Source: Cryptomeria japonica
Lineage: Eukaryota; Streptophyta; Pinopsida; Cupressales; Cupressaceae
Assembly: GCF_030272615.1 (NCBI RefSeq)
Contig: NC_081410.1
Span: 292,052,457 to 292,116,456 of the forward strand
Reading direction: 5' to 3'
Length of the DNA: 64,000 nucleotides
This document shows, in pieces, positions 47,845 to 59,519 of the stretch. The position numbers were made by a program, and so were the translations under genes. Numbering within the stretch: position 1 is the first letter of the stretch; every line of letters starts with the position of its first letter. The notes under the pieces are model-generated. The model had not been told where the DNA came from. It made no database searches and worked only from the letters and a program-made list of their open reading frames with translations.

Positions 47845-50800
47845 TGTAATGCCCCGCCAGGAAACCCCTAAGGGTTTAAGTTAAAATCACTTGATTAGAG
47901 TGTAAATAATTTTTTTTTTTTTTAATAATAATTAAGAGCGTTAATGAAAAGTTACAACATTAAGATAATTAGGAGTTATCTAAAACTTAGATACCACAAC
48001 GGAAGGCTAAACGAACCTAAGGAGTTTCCCAACGCGATTACGTAACCTTACTCCCAACTCAACACGCGTCAATTGATCCAGTAAGCTGGATAACTTAATT
48101 ACGAGATAATGCATAAGACTTGATTATACATATGTTCAATGATTTGACATCTTATAATTTTAGGAAGTGATCATTTACTTTGGGTGGTTAGGAGGCCATT
48201 GTGAGGTTATTTATTCAATGCACTTTAATTCATAATTTCATTAGGAGGCCTCCCAAAAAGGTTCAAGCGTTTAATATAACGAAGTTCATTCATTTGGGTT
48301 TTAAGATAACCACCCACATTTGGTATTTTTCTTAAGTATTAAAAGTATGGTTAATAAGATGAGATGCATTCATTAAGGATTAAACTACAATTAATAGAGT
48401 GAGGTCCCTTCATTTGATTTCATGCATAGCCAACTAATGAGTTGTAGTTCTTTTATGAAAGATAAAATGTGAGCAGCCATTAAATTCAGTGAAGTTTTAA
48501 TAATGCTAATAGATGGCTAAATTCATTAAGGTGAAAATGTATTAGGACACATGAGAGCATCCCTTAAGTTAAAATATAGTTAGCAAGATGATATTCATCA
48601 TTTCAAGATTAGAATATAAGTTCATAGTGACGTTCTTCCATTAGGATTAAAATACAATTATCTTGTTGCATATCACTCTTTTTGGTTAAATGAAGTTAAT
48701 ATGAAAAGGTACATTTACTAAGATTTAGGTATAAACAACTATACAATTACTTCCCATTTTAGTTCATTTTTAGCGATCATAAGAGATTCTTTTATTAAGG
48801 TTACAATTATGGATAAATGGTCGAGTTAACCCAATCTTCAAGTTAATTTTGGTAAGGATTATTTGTTAAGATTAAAACATAAATAACTAAACAAATTTAT
48901 CCAATATAGAGAAGTATGATTAACATGGCGATACTCATTTAAGAGGATAAAAAGTAAACAACTACATGATGATCATCCCTTAGATTTCAATCTAGGAATT
49001 ATAACATTAATTCTAACTTTGTTTTCCATTCACATTCGTTCAATTTACATGCTTAATAACAAGTTAATCCAATGATGTAACCCAGCAAGATTCTTTCCAC
49101 TATTACTACTTTTAATTAACATTATCAGAATACTTTTCCATAACCTTAATTACAATCTTTTTATGAACCTGATTACTACATTAGTCAAGAAGAATAATTT
49201 TATGCACTTAGATTTAAATTCATTAATTTCCCCATCGTACACTTTACAAGATAACAACCATACATGATAACTTAAAGCATGCAACAAAGGAAGCTAAAAC
49301 ATCGCATAACACAGATATGATCTCGGAGTTCACCCCTAAAGGGCTACATCTCCGGGTCTGCTCAACTGCAAGACCCCTCTGGCATTTAATATAGTTAGGA
49401 ATACATAAATAATATGTCTTTTACATTTTTGCCACTTAGGCGAACACAACCAATATACAAGTGACCACTTGACCCACAAATCCTAATTGATTTCCACGTA
49501 GAGGTAGAACCAATTGAGCATACTAAAGAGGAAATACAAGGTTCATTGCCCAACAGTACTCTATTTAGAGGCCTAAGACTTAACAGGTGCCCCATTTTCC
49601 ACAACAACAGGTTCCAAAATTAATACATCAAGGATTGCCATCACTTTAACAAAGCAAATACAACACTTAACCTTACAAACTTTCCAAATCGATACGTTAC
49701 CAAACTTCCATTCTTTCTACTAGCATACCAAAGAAGAAACAACAAAATATACGAAGATAATTTTAGATTCCTATTCCATACACTCCTATACTTTAGTTTT
49801 TCATTCTAAAATTTCCGAATGATCATAATCATTCAAATCGAAAGACAATACTTATTCCTGAAAGAAAAAAAACTTCATATTAAAAAAATATATTATCTAA
49901 CGTTAACAAAAGTGTTTTATTTCAAGAATCTTCAAATAAAGGCACTATTTAACCTCATTTCCAAAAATTACTTCCCCATTAGAACTGGGGTTCCAAATTT
50001 AAATGTTCATTAATATGAATTCACTAATCCATGATTAATAAAGTTTATTTAATCTACAATTTTAAAAAAAGATTATGCAATCTTCATTATTTAATGTATA
50101 TATAAAAAAAATCTCTTTAAAAATATATATCTTAATTGTATTGTTCCAAAAACGTATGATTTCGAATTACTTATTTATTGATACAAAAATTCACCTTCAT
50201 GTTAAATATATGCATCAATAAAACAAATTAATCATTAACTAAAAAAAAAGTTATATTTAAAAAAAACACTGTTATTAAAATCAATTCTCCTTTTTTTTTT
50301 CATTTTATTTTATTGCACTATCATATTTTATTTCTTTTTTTATAATAAAAAAAATAAATAAAAAAAAACTAAAAATTAAATTAAATAAAAAAAAGAGGGG
50401 ACGCTGTGGGCCCACCTTCCAACACGGGAGAGGCGAGAGTCCCGCAGCTCCCGCGCGGCCCTGCTGTGACACAGGGTTTCCCCCCTACGCTCACAGTGCG
50501 TGCAGGGCTTCCCTGCGGCCACTGTGGTCGCAGGTTTTACCCTGCGGCCGCAGTGAACGTAGGGTTCCCTGCGGACGCTGTGGACGTAGGGGATTCCCTG
50601 CGGGCCACGGTGTGGGGAAGAAATGGGGGAGGGGGCGGTGGCATGAGATGATCTTCGGCTCCTCCGCCTGCCAAACCCTAATCCCAAATTCATATTTTAT
50701 TTTTGTTTATTATTTTTTTTGTATAAAATTTCTTACACAGTCTAGTTTCGACCCAAGCAAATTTTTTTTTTTTTTTTTTAAATCACAAAATGAAATAACT

Positions 50801-50863
50801 AACACACATAAATCCTCCATTAATCCATTTATGATAGGCACAACCAATTTTTTTGTTCCTTTA

Positions 50864-50894
<31 letters not shown>

Positions 50895-52511
50895 TTTTTC
50901 CAGAATGTTTAAACCAATAATGGGGAAGATTTTCTCCTCTCAAAATGTCCAAGAAACCATGACAAACCTTAAATCCAAGAACAACCAAGCTATTCAAAAA
51001 ACTGAAGCTAAATCTTAAAGACATTCATGGCATTATCATTTCCTTTTTTTCCAGCATTTCATGGAGCACATTTCATCACCAAAATTTTTTGATTCAACAA
51101 TAAATAAAAGGGTAGATTGGAATCCTACCTCCAAACGCATTCCGGGAAGAGTTTTGATGAAGAGCTCCACCTACAACTCAAAGCAAATCCACCATTTTCC
51201 AAAATCTCCCCATCTCCATTTTTTTTTTTCCCAAAAACAAGCTCCCAAGAAAGAACCCCCAAAAACATTTCCAAAACTAGGTTAAAATGAGAAACCCTAT
51301 TTTTGACCTAATTCTCAATTTCGAATTTAGGCATTTATTTATTTTTAAATTAAAAAAAATCCAAAATGGAAATCATTCTTCCCACTATTCAATACATCTT
51401 ATTTGCTTTTCTAATTAAAATTAAAATGTTTCTATTTCTTGTTTAATTTTAATTCTAATTTCTCGATTCTAATTTAGGCCTACATTATATTTCGAAACTA
51501 TTGACCAGGGTAAAGCATTTTTTTTTTTTGATTAATTTAGATTTCCAAAAAAAAATCAATCTTTTATACTAAATCAACTTTACAAGTAAAAAGAATAACT
51601 TTCTTTAAATAATAAAATTTACCCTTTTCTCTTCCAAAATGCGAATGTGAATTAATTTATTTCTATTTCTCAAATGACTTCAAATTTTTCCTTTCTAAAA
51701 TGCATAACTTCATTAAATTCATTATTATCAAATTTAACTATTAAATTGACTCGCTATAACATAATAAAGCGACCTTTTTAATAAATGACTAATCTTATGA
51801 AAGAAATCTATTTATTTTAATTCCTCAACTTTTAATACATAAATGAACACATTATTTCAATTTAAATGCTTTAAGCTTGCTACAATTATAATTAAAGCGA
51901 TCTCTTTTTAAATTAACGATGAATCATATAAAAGAAGCTACCTATTTAAATCTCTAAATTACTAATGCGTACATCTACTCATTAAATTGAATTAAATACT
52001 TAGGATAACAAACTCCACTTACCCTGCACAAGGCATGCAAATCGAGGAAGTCCACCAAATCACATGACACGCAACCCAATGAAAAGAAAGCCCCACGAAC
52101 CACACATGACGCTCTCCTGACCTTGGCTAAGGCAAGATGAGATTTTTATGACCACCAAATCCGAATTCTAAGGATGAAGGAGGTATACTCAACCCTGCAA
52201 ATCCCAAAGAAGATGAACCTCACCCTAGGCGGGTTGTACCTGCAATCTCCTGCACCCATGAATTCATGCAAGCATACATATACATATACATATTCAATGA
52301 AGGCGTTAGCTCGAGATTTATCACAAGAGTTAGGAAACAATTACATTTACACAAGAATCGATGCAAGAGCACAATAATAGGTATGCACGATTATTTATAT
52401 TATCTAAACTACACATTGCATCACGGTTAACCTACCATTCAAGAATGCCACATAGGAAGTCAATGAAGGTCAAACGGATTTTACAAGTCCGACTAGGGTA
52501 GGGGCATTACA
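47845..52511 (-). repeat. LARD 5' LTR (complete, 4.67 kb)
   Basis: Read on the minus strand it begins TGTAATGCCCCTACCC at 52,511 and ends GGCGGGGCATTACA at 47,845. It includes a GC-rich block (50,395-50,680) built on CCCTGCGG(C/A)C repeats, a (TA)n run (about 50,862-50,885), and long AT-rich sequence. Open frames on both strands in the GC-rich block are by-products. Confidence 0.88.
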
Positions 52512-53740
52512 ATGATGTTGTCTATCCTATGAAGAAGAAGGATGAAACTATTGTCCAATGAGTCATACTTGTTGATGATATTGAGGATGCTATAGATCTA
52601 TTTGGAGACATTACTACACCAGATAAAAAGCCACCAAATTTTTTTGATTCACAGGTCACTAAAGTTGAGAAACCGACAATTCATCCAGGAGTGGATATTC
52701 CACTAGCAAAGGAACCACCATTGAAACCCCAAGTGCCATCGATTTCACAGGACATTCAAAAGGAATCCGATGAAAAAGATGATACACAAATTTCTGAATA
52801 GGAAACAGAGAAAGAACAAGAGAGAGAAGAGATTGTTAAGGTAACATCTTCTGAATCGGTAACTTCATTAGTTTTATAATAGATTGATGAAGATGATGAT
52901 GACTCATTAGGCATACCAGGGCCTAAAATTGTTGATAATATGGGTGCATCTGAAATGATGAAGATTGCAACTATCATGCAATCTAGGGCATACAAGAAGA
53001 GACTTAAAGAATAGAGAATGGAAGCTGAAACCATTCAAAATGCTGTGGATATTTTGACAAGTCTACTACCGAAAACTGTTACAGGGCATTTGACAACACC
53101 TATTAGCAAACTTGGTCAATTGGTTGCTGATGCATATGACCAAATTAAGTCCCTAGAAAAAGCAACACAAACTTATGCTGAGAAGAGTTACAGGAAGAAG
53201 CGTGGAGAGAAACTTATGAAATAGATTGATACAGGAAAAATTGCTCTATATCTTAATAAATTTATTAAGAAAAGAAATTGAAATAGGAGGGAGATGTCTT
53301 GCATCTACTTCTAATGTTTCATTCTTTTATTCTGCTATCAGTACTAGGCAAACTGAAATAGAGTAAGACCTAGAGAAGATATGCAATGCATATGTACCAC
53401 TTCAAGATTCTATTTTTGCTTTGAGAAAATCTAGGGAGGATTTGCAAAATAGGTTAGATACCTATGATCTTGAAAAAGCAAAAAGACTCTGTTCACTGAA
53501 GGAATTGAAGAGTCTACTCACATCCCAAGTGGACATACTACAAATAGCCTACAAGAATGCATAAGCTATTTTGGCTACTCTGGAAACCTATACACTTGAT
53601 TCAATGGAAGAGTTCCATACTCAGATTATGTCTACACTTGAGTTCACTGAGAACTTGCTGGAGACATGGGAACATGCTTTATCTCAGTTAAAGAGAAACT
53701 TTAATGCTATTTTTATGAGACTAGCAATGCATGAATCTTG
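52512..53740 (+). pseudogene. Second ORF of the Sirevirus-like element, C-terminal part
   Basis: Continues the frame broken at 40,775: NDVVYPMKKKDETIVQ, stop, VILVDDIEDAIDLFGD, then an acidic Ser/Glu-rich linker, PKIVDNMGASEMMKIATIMQ, VDILTSLLPKTVTGHLTTP, and after a frame change a long Leu/Lys/Glu coiled coil (KSREDLQNRLDTYDLEKAKR ... ENLLETWEHALSQLKRNF) ending MHES and TGA near 53,740. Several stops are present. No transmembrane segment is clear, so an envelope role cannot be supported. It is best called a coiled-coil protein of unknown function. Confidence 0.5.
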
Positions 53741-53824
53741 ATTCAGTTTTTCAAGTTTTTGTATATGTAAAACATTTTGCTACAAACTTATATATATATA
53801 TTGTTTTTCAATTTGGCATTATTG

Positions 53825-53985
53825 TCAAAGGGGGAGTAGAAATATGTATGCGTGTTGTGAAAATTTTATGATGTATGTAGTAAGGGGGAGTATATGTATA
53901 TGTGTATAATTTTTTTTTGTAAGAACACTTAGCGGTATTACTGTAAATTTTTTGAAGTGTTTCCATCAACGCCATAAGGGGAGAT
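53825..53985 (+). other. Threefold polypurine-tract module before the 3' LTR
   Basis: GTCAAAGGGGGAGTAG (about 53,825), AAGGGGGAGTATA (about 53,882) and CATAAGGGGAGATTG (about 53,975) precede TGTTGGCTTG of the LTR. The 33,662 element has the same arrangement in the same order. Repeated polypurine tracts at this place are described for Sireviruses. Confidence 0.7.
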
Positions 53986-54161
53986 TGTTGGCTTGATGAT
54001 GATTGTAATGATTAACTTCATCATATGTTTTTCATTGATGAAACACATACGCACACATATGTTCATATTGTCTACCGGTGACTTCAAAGTTGTTTATTCT
54101 ACAACCGGTATACTAGAGGTTTATATCTAACCAGTACATGGTGACAACTAGTATATGCATC
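53986..54161 (+). repeat. 3' LTR of the Sirevirus-like element, first part
   Basis: Begins TGTTGGCTTGATGATGATTG and follows the 5' LTR to its position about 36,450, where the copia element is inserted. Confidence 0.85.
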
Positions 54162-55349
54162 TGTAAGGAAAGCAAGTGCGGAAATTCGCTTTCCTAATGT
54201 CAGTTTACAGGGGAGAATAGACTAGTGTATACAAATTTTCAACATTTACAGAAAATGGCACAAGCATGAGCATACACAAATAAACAACATAGAGAGAGAA
54301 CACACATAATTAACGTGGGAAAACCCTTTCGGAAGAAAAACCCACCACTAATAGATAACAACTTTATTAATAGTATGCCAATAATACAATAAAGTCCAAT
54401 CTATAGACTTCCTTCACTTTGTCTAACAATCATTCCAGATGAAACAAAACCACATGGTTCAAAACTCAATTACAGATAGCTCAATAGCTATTCTAGTTCG
54501 TAACACATTACACTTCATTCAGTTTACATTTGGCTTCTAATACCAAACTGGTCGACCGTTCATCTGAGCAACTATAGCAATGACTTTAAGTCTAACCATC
54601 TGCCTACGTCGGTTTGCATTCATGGAAAACCAATTATCCCACATGCAGCTAGGAGTTGGGTCGGTTCGTATTCATATACACCGACAATCTCATCTTTAGT
54701 GTCCGAGTGGTCACCTTTTTGGATCTTGGTTCATTCTCACACAATGTCAGTCTTTGCTCTATCAGTCATCGGTATAGCCTTCAAATGGTAGAGCCAATCG
54801 CCTGATGATACCCAATCACCTAAGGCAACTCCATCGGGTCATTGAACAGACAGATGAACTATTACCCTGATCTCCGATAACTGAGAGTGGTCTCATCGGC
54901 TCATCGAAACAAACACTTTGAGGTTACTCTGATTTGCATTATCACCCCAATAACCTAAGGTGGCCTCATTGGGTCATCGGCTCATGCCCAAAACTGCTAT
55001 CCCAATGAGCGAAGCACTCTGAGATAGAACGAGGCAGACTCATCGGGAATTTGGCGTAGCCTTCAGCACATTAACCTGATAGCCGATATTGACCCAATCA
55101 TCGAAGGCGACTTTATCGGGTATCAGCTTAACTCCAGATCGGAACCCCCGATAACCGATGTCAACCCGAACCGCCTAAGACAACTCTATCGGGTATCAGA
55201 ATAGCTTTTGATAGGAATACCCGATAGCTGATGACAACTCAGACTGCCTCAGACAGCTCCATTGGGTATCAGAATAGCTTTTGATAGGAACACCCAATAG
55301 CCGATGACAACCCAGACATGTCAAGTGAATTAGAGGGACATTTCCAACA
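54162..55349 (-). repeat. Copia 3' LTR (1,188 bp)
   Basis: On the plus strand it runs TGTAAGGAAAGC ... TTTCCAACA. The part 55,075-55,320 is a tandem array of an about 73-bp unit carrying GGGTATCAGAATAGCTTTTG and GATAGCCGATG(A/T)CAAC. Related, more degenerate units extend to about 54,800. Confidence 0.9.
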
Positions 55350-55360
55350 AACTCCCACTT
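55350..55360 (-). other. Copia polypurine tract
   Basis: The minus strand reads AAGTGGGAGTT directly before the LTR start TGTTGGAAATG. Confidence 0.7.
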
Positions 55361-55397
55361 GACGAGGAATTCACTAGATAGATTACCATTTCAGACA

Positions 55398-55952
55398 TTA
55401 CTGAGAAACATGGGTATGAAGACCCATATAATTTGAACACCAGCTGTACTTGTGCATGCTCACTGGTTTCGTCAAGGCATCTGCAACATTTTCCAAAGTG
55501 TCTACCTTGTTAAGATAAAATTTTCTATCTTCCACCATTTCATGAACGAAGTGATACTGAACATCAACATGCTTCGATCTGGCATGGAAAGTAGGATTCT
55601 TTGCCAAACATATGACACTCTGACTATCACTCTAGATTTCAACCTGTGTTGCATCAAAACCAATATCTAAACTCAAATGCCTAAGCTAGAATGCTTCTTT
55701 ACAAGCATGTGTGGTCGCCATGTATTCTCCCACTGTAGTGGACAAAGCGACTACAACTTGCCACTTGCTCATCCAGCTAATTGTTTCGTTATTTAGGACA
55801 AAAACATATCCACTAGTGGATCTCCTGCTGTCAATATCCCCTGCCCAATCAGAATCCGTATAACCACAAATGCTGAGAGTTCTCTTTGAGTCCTTTAGAT
55901 TACCATGATAACATAATGCAAAATATGAAGTACCCTTCAGGTATCTAAACAC
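55398..55952 (-). pseudogene. Copia RNase H region
   Basis: Shows SICGYTDSDWAGDIDSRRST, GYVFVLNNETISWMSKWQ, then (past a stop near 55,686) AKNPTFHARSKHVDVQYHF and ADALTKPVSMHKY. These are standard Ty1/copia RNase H and C-terminal blocks. The first catalytic Asp (YTDSDW) is kept. Confidence 0.9.
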
Positions 55953-56349
55953 TCTCTTTACAACACCCTAGTGCGGTTTCCCTGGATTTGACATAAACCT
56001 GCTAAGTACTCCCACTTGTTGGGCAATATCTAGTCTTGTACAGACCATAGCATACATCTGACTACCTATAGCACTTGCATAAGGTACACTTGTCATGTCT
56101 TCAATCTCTTTTGGAGATTTTGAACTGTCAAGCACATACAACTTAGTTCCCTACAAGATGGGAACAACCTGTGGTTTACAGTCAGATATATGAAACCTGT
56201 CAAGAACATTGGTTATATACTTCCTCTCATTGAGCCAAAGTTTCCTCTTAGATCTATCTCTTTTTATCTCCATTCTAAGAATGTAATTTGTTGGTCCTGT
56301 CCTTCATTTCCAATTTCATAGAAAGCTGAGATTTTAAATCTGAGATCAT

Positions 56350-56927
56350 ACCTTTTGTGTTTCCTATGAACAACATATCATCTACGTACAAAGCTATGAT
56401 AATAATCCTATCACCATCAATTTTGTAGTAAACACAATGTCAACCTTTGATCTCACAAATCCCAAAGACAAAACAAATGTATCATACTTTTGATACCACA
56501 TTCTGGGAGACTGTTTTAAACCATACAAAGACTTCTTGAGTTTGCATACCAGACGTTATTTACCTTTTTCCACAAAATGCTTAGGCTGGGACATATAAAT
56601 TTCTTCTTCAAGATCACCATGAAGAAATGTATTCTTTACATCCATCTGCTCAATCTCCCAATCATATGCTGCTGCAAGTGACAAGAGAAATCTGATAGAT
56701 GTCAACTTAGCTACAACAGAGAATATTTCCCCATAGTCAATACCTTTCTTTTGCGAATACCCCTTTGCAACCAGTCTTGCTTTGTCCTTGTCAATGCTGC
56801 CATCTGGACCATACTTCCTTTTGAACACCCACTTGCAGCCTACAAGCTTTCTTCCTTTAGGAAATGGCACCAAATCCCAAGTTCCATTTTTATCCAATAA
56901 TGACATTTCATCATTCATGGCTTCCAA
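56350..56927 (-). pseudogene. Copia reverse transcriptase region
   Basis: Shows NGTWDLVPFPKGRKLVGCKW, VFKRKYGPDGSIDKDKARLV, FLLSLAAAYDWEIEQMDVKN (first catalytic Asp area), [16 protein letters not shown] and the catalytic ALYVDDMLFIG (about 56,365-56,400). A stop near 56,553 splits the region. Confidence 0.9.
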
Positions 56928-57419
56928 CTAGGAATCTAAATCAGGCATTTCAATTGCTTCTTTGACAGTCCTAGGCTCATCAGTATTTGCAAGTAAAGTA
57001 TAAGCATAATTAACATTCAACATAGAATGACTGTACTTATTAGGTGTATACCTATTAGGTTTCCGCCTCTCTCGAGTAGATCTTCTCAACTCTGGTGTTG
57101 AGGCTTCTTGAGGTTCCATAGGAGGCTCATCATCATGTTCTTCTTCAGAACTACTTGAACTACTTGAACTCTCCTCATCTTTAGGTATCTCTAGAGATTC
57201 TTCTTTGGCTGGAGGAATTTCAACCTCAGCTTCTCCTTTCTCGAATATATTATGATCTAGTGACATAGGCTTCAGCTCATGAAAATTCACACTTCTGTTG
57301 TACACAACCTTACCACTCATTGGATTCCAAAGTTTGTATCCTTTCACACCAAGTCCATAGCCAATGAAAATACATTTCACCACTTTGTTATCCAACTTAG
57401 ATCTATTCACATTAGGCAC

Positions 57420-57932
57420 ATGAGCATATGCCTTTGCACCAAAAACATGAAGGTGCCTTAAAGAAGGTTTCTTACTAGACCATGCTTCAATAGGTGTGTT
57501 GTCAACCAATGCTAAAATAGGAGAACGATTCAATAGGTAACCCACTGTAGCAACTGCTTTAGCCCAGAATGTTTGTTCCAGCCCAGCTCTGCTCAACATG
57601 CTTCTTGCTTTCTCCAGTAGAGATCGATTCAACCTTTCAGTGACTCCATTTTGTTGTGGAGTATAAGGTACAATCTTATGTCTCTTAATTTCATGATCAA
57701 CATCATATTTGTCAAAATATGCACTACAATATTCACCACCGTTGTCTGTTCTTAAACATTTAATCCTTCTCCCAGTCTGATTTTCAACAAGGTTCTTAAA
57801 TTCCTTAAACTGACTAAAAACTTTTGATTTACTTTTAAGAAAATACACAAATGCCCTTGTTGAATAATTGTCTACAAAAGATACAAAGTACTTAGACTTA
57901 GACAGAGAAGGAACATCCACTGGACCAAACAC
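57420..57932 (-). pseudogene. Copia integrase core within the polyprotein
   Basis: The frame from 57,932 gives FVSFVDNYS (first Asp), CLRTDNGGEYCS (second Asp) and PQQNGVTERLNRS (Glu). Exactly 35 residues lie between the second Asp and the Glu, so the DD35E triad is intact although the polyprotein is dead. The stretch continues to 56,928 with a Ser/Glu-rich linker and the RRSTRERRKP segment ahead of the reverse transcriptase. Confidence 0.9.
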
Positions 57933-59502
57933 ATCATATTGAACATAATCCAGAATGTCAGAAGATTTATGAGAACTGGAATAAAACTGAACTCGGTTAT
58001 GTTTTCCCTATATGCAGTGTTTTCAAAAATCAAACTCAAAACTACAATAATCCAGACCTTCAACCAGATTCTTATTCTTCAAGGCTTTTAAACCTTTTTC
58101 ACCTATGTGGCCTAACCTATTATGCTAGAGCATTGTTTTCTCAGCAGGAAGTTTAGCTTCCGAAGAATTAGCATTATGCATCATTATAGTTGTCTTAATA
58201 GACTTTTCAGAAGTTACATTACAACATATAGGTTCAACATTTAACTTATATAAAGTACCAAAATGATCACCCTTTGCCAATACAGTGGAACCCCTAGTCA
58301 TTTTGCAACCACCAGACACAAAAGTAACTTGTACTCCAACATCATTAAGTTTACTTATAGAGAGAAGATTTCTTGCTAGACCTGGTACATGAAGGACTCC
58401 ATTGATCCCCTTCACTCTACCATCTGGGAACTAAATTTTGATTTTGCCTCTCCCTATAATCACCAATGTAGAATCACTAGCCAGGTATACCTTTCCACTA
58501 GCATACGGTTCATACTTTGAGAACCACTCCTTGTGGGAGGTCATGTGGACAGATGCGCCAAAATCTACTAACCAGGTATCATTTGAGGTAGTCACTACCA
58601 AGGCTGCTACAAATGCATCTACATCACTTTGAGAAGAATTAGTGTTAGAATGCTTCTTCTTCTTCTTCTCCTCATTGCAATCCTTTCAGATATGCCCTTT
58701 CTGCCCACAGTTCCAGCACTTCACCTTTGACTTCTTGCGTGGAGATTTAAATCTTTCTTGAGATTTGGACTTCTTTCCTTTCTTCTTGTCTTTGTCATTT
58801 GGTCTGCCTTGAACAAATAGTGCATCTTTTGTCATCTCAGAAGACTTATTTCTCATTTCTTCTAACAAAAGAGTATTAACCACAGTATCCATCTTGAACT
58901 GGTTCGTAGTACTACCGATAGCCATCACTAAGTGTTCCCAAGAGTCAGGCAATGAACACAACAACAACATGCAATGTTCTTCTTCCTAGATGGACACACC
59001 AACAAAAGTTAACTATGCAAGAACCATGTTGAATGCATTTAAGTGGTCTGCCAATGGTGTTCCTGCATCCATCTTTAGAGAGTACAACTTCTTCCTTAAG
59101 AAAAGTTTATTCACCAAGGATTTGCCTTGATAAATATCTCCCAACTTATTCCAGAGAAGATATACAGTCTTCTCCTCATGGATGTTTAATAGAATAGAAT
59201 TAACAAGACATATCCTGATTAGTCCCCTTGCCTTCTGGTCGGCTAAATCCCAATCTTCTTGCTTCATTCCTAAAGGTTTAGAAGTTGCAGTCACAACACC
59301 CCAGAGATCTCTATTGACCAACAAGTCTTCCATCTTGAGTTTCCATAGTTCGAAACTAGAACCATTAAACTTCTCCATGCCTATGCGCCCTGAGGTGCTT
59401 GTCATCTCAACCTGTAAAACAAGTAGATACTCTGCAAGACTCCCACTAAAATAGATCTAACACAAAAAACCAACCCTACCCAACAAGGATAAGAAAATGG
59501 AA

Positions 59503-59517
59503 CAAGCTCTGATATCA
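59503..59517 (-). other. Copia primer-binding site
   Basis: After the LTR end ...CTTACA the minus strand reads AGTGATATCAGAGC, matching the TGGTATCAGAGC initiator-Met primer site with one change. Confidence 0.75.
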
Positions 59518-59519
59518 CT

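Larger units (their letters stand above)
40774..52511 (-). mobile_element. LARD-type non-autonomous LTR element, minus strand, 11.7 kb
   Basis: The 5' LTR is 47,845-52,511 (4,667 bp), the primer site 47,831-47,842, the internal region 44,054-47,844 (3.8 kb, non-coding), the polypurine tract near 44,054-44,071, and the 3' LTR 40,774-44,053, truncated. The LTR termini are perfect inverted TGTAATGCCCC/GGGGCATTACA. No gag or pol motif is found in any frame, which is the LARD pattern. In 400 aligned LTR bases (40,801-41,200 versus the copy 8.4 kb on) I count 7 substitutions, 6 of them transitions, so it is young relative to its host element. It interrupts the second ORF of the surrounding element. 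Confidence 0.85.
55398..59405 (-). pseudogene. Copia Gag-Pol polyprotein, decayed
   Basis: Starts MTSTSGRIGMEKFNGSSFEL at 59,405 and ends GLHTHVSQ with a stop at 55,398. The domains are: Gag of the UBN2/DUF4219 type (59,405 to about 58,770); zinc knuckle CWNCGQKGHI...C (about 58,690); protease with WLVDFGASVHMT, where the usual DSG is DFG (about 58,560); pre-integrase HNRLGHIGEKG (about 58,110); integrase; reverse transcriptase; RNase H. In-frame stops occur near 59,010, 58,988, 58,683, 58,433, 58,125, 56,925 and 56,553, with heavier damage between 56,330 and 55,950. Such polyproteins are made from one mRNA and processed by the element's protease. Confidence 0.92.

Noticed and set aside
52756-53034. 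Minus-strand frame opposite the second ORF
   Set aside because: Ser-rich shadow of the acidic plus-strand coding sequence.
39200-53740. Calling the second ORF an envelope gene
   Set aside because: No signal peptide, clear membrane anchor or fusion motif; the position after gag is the only argument.
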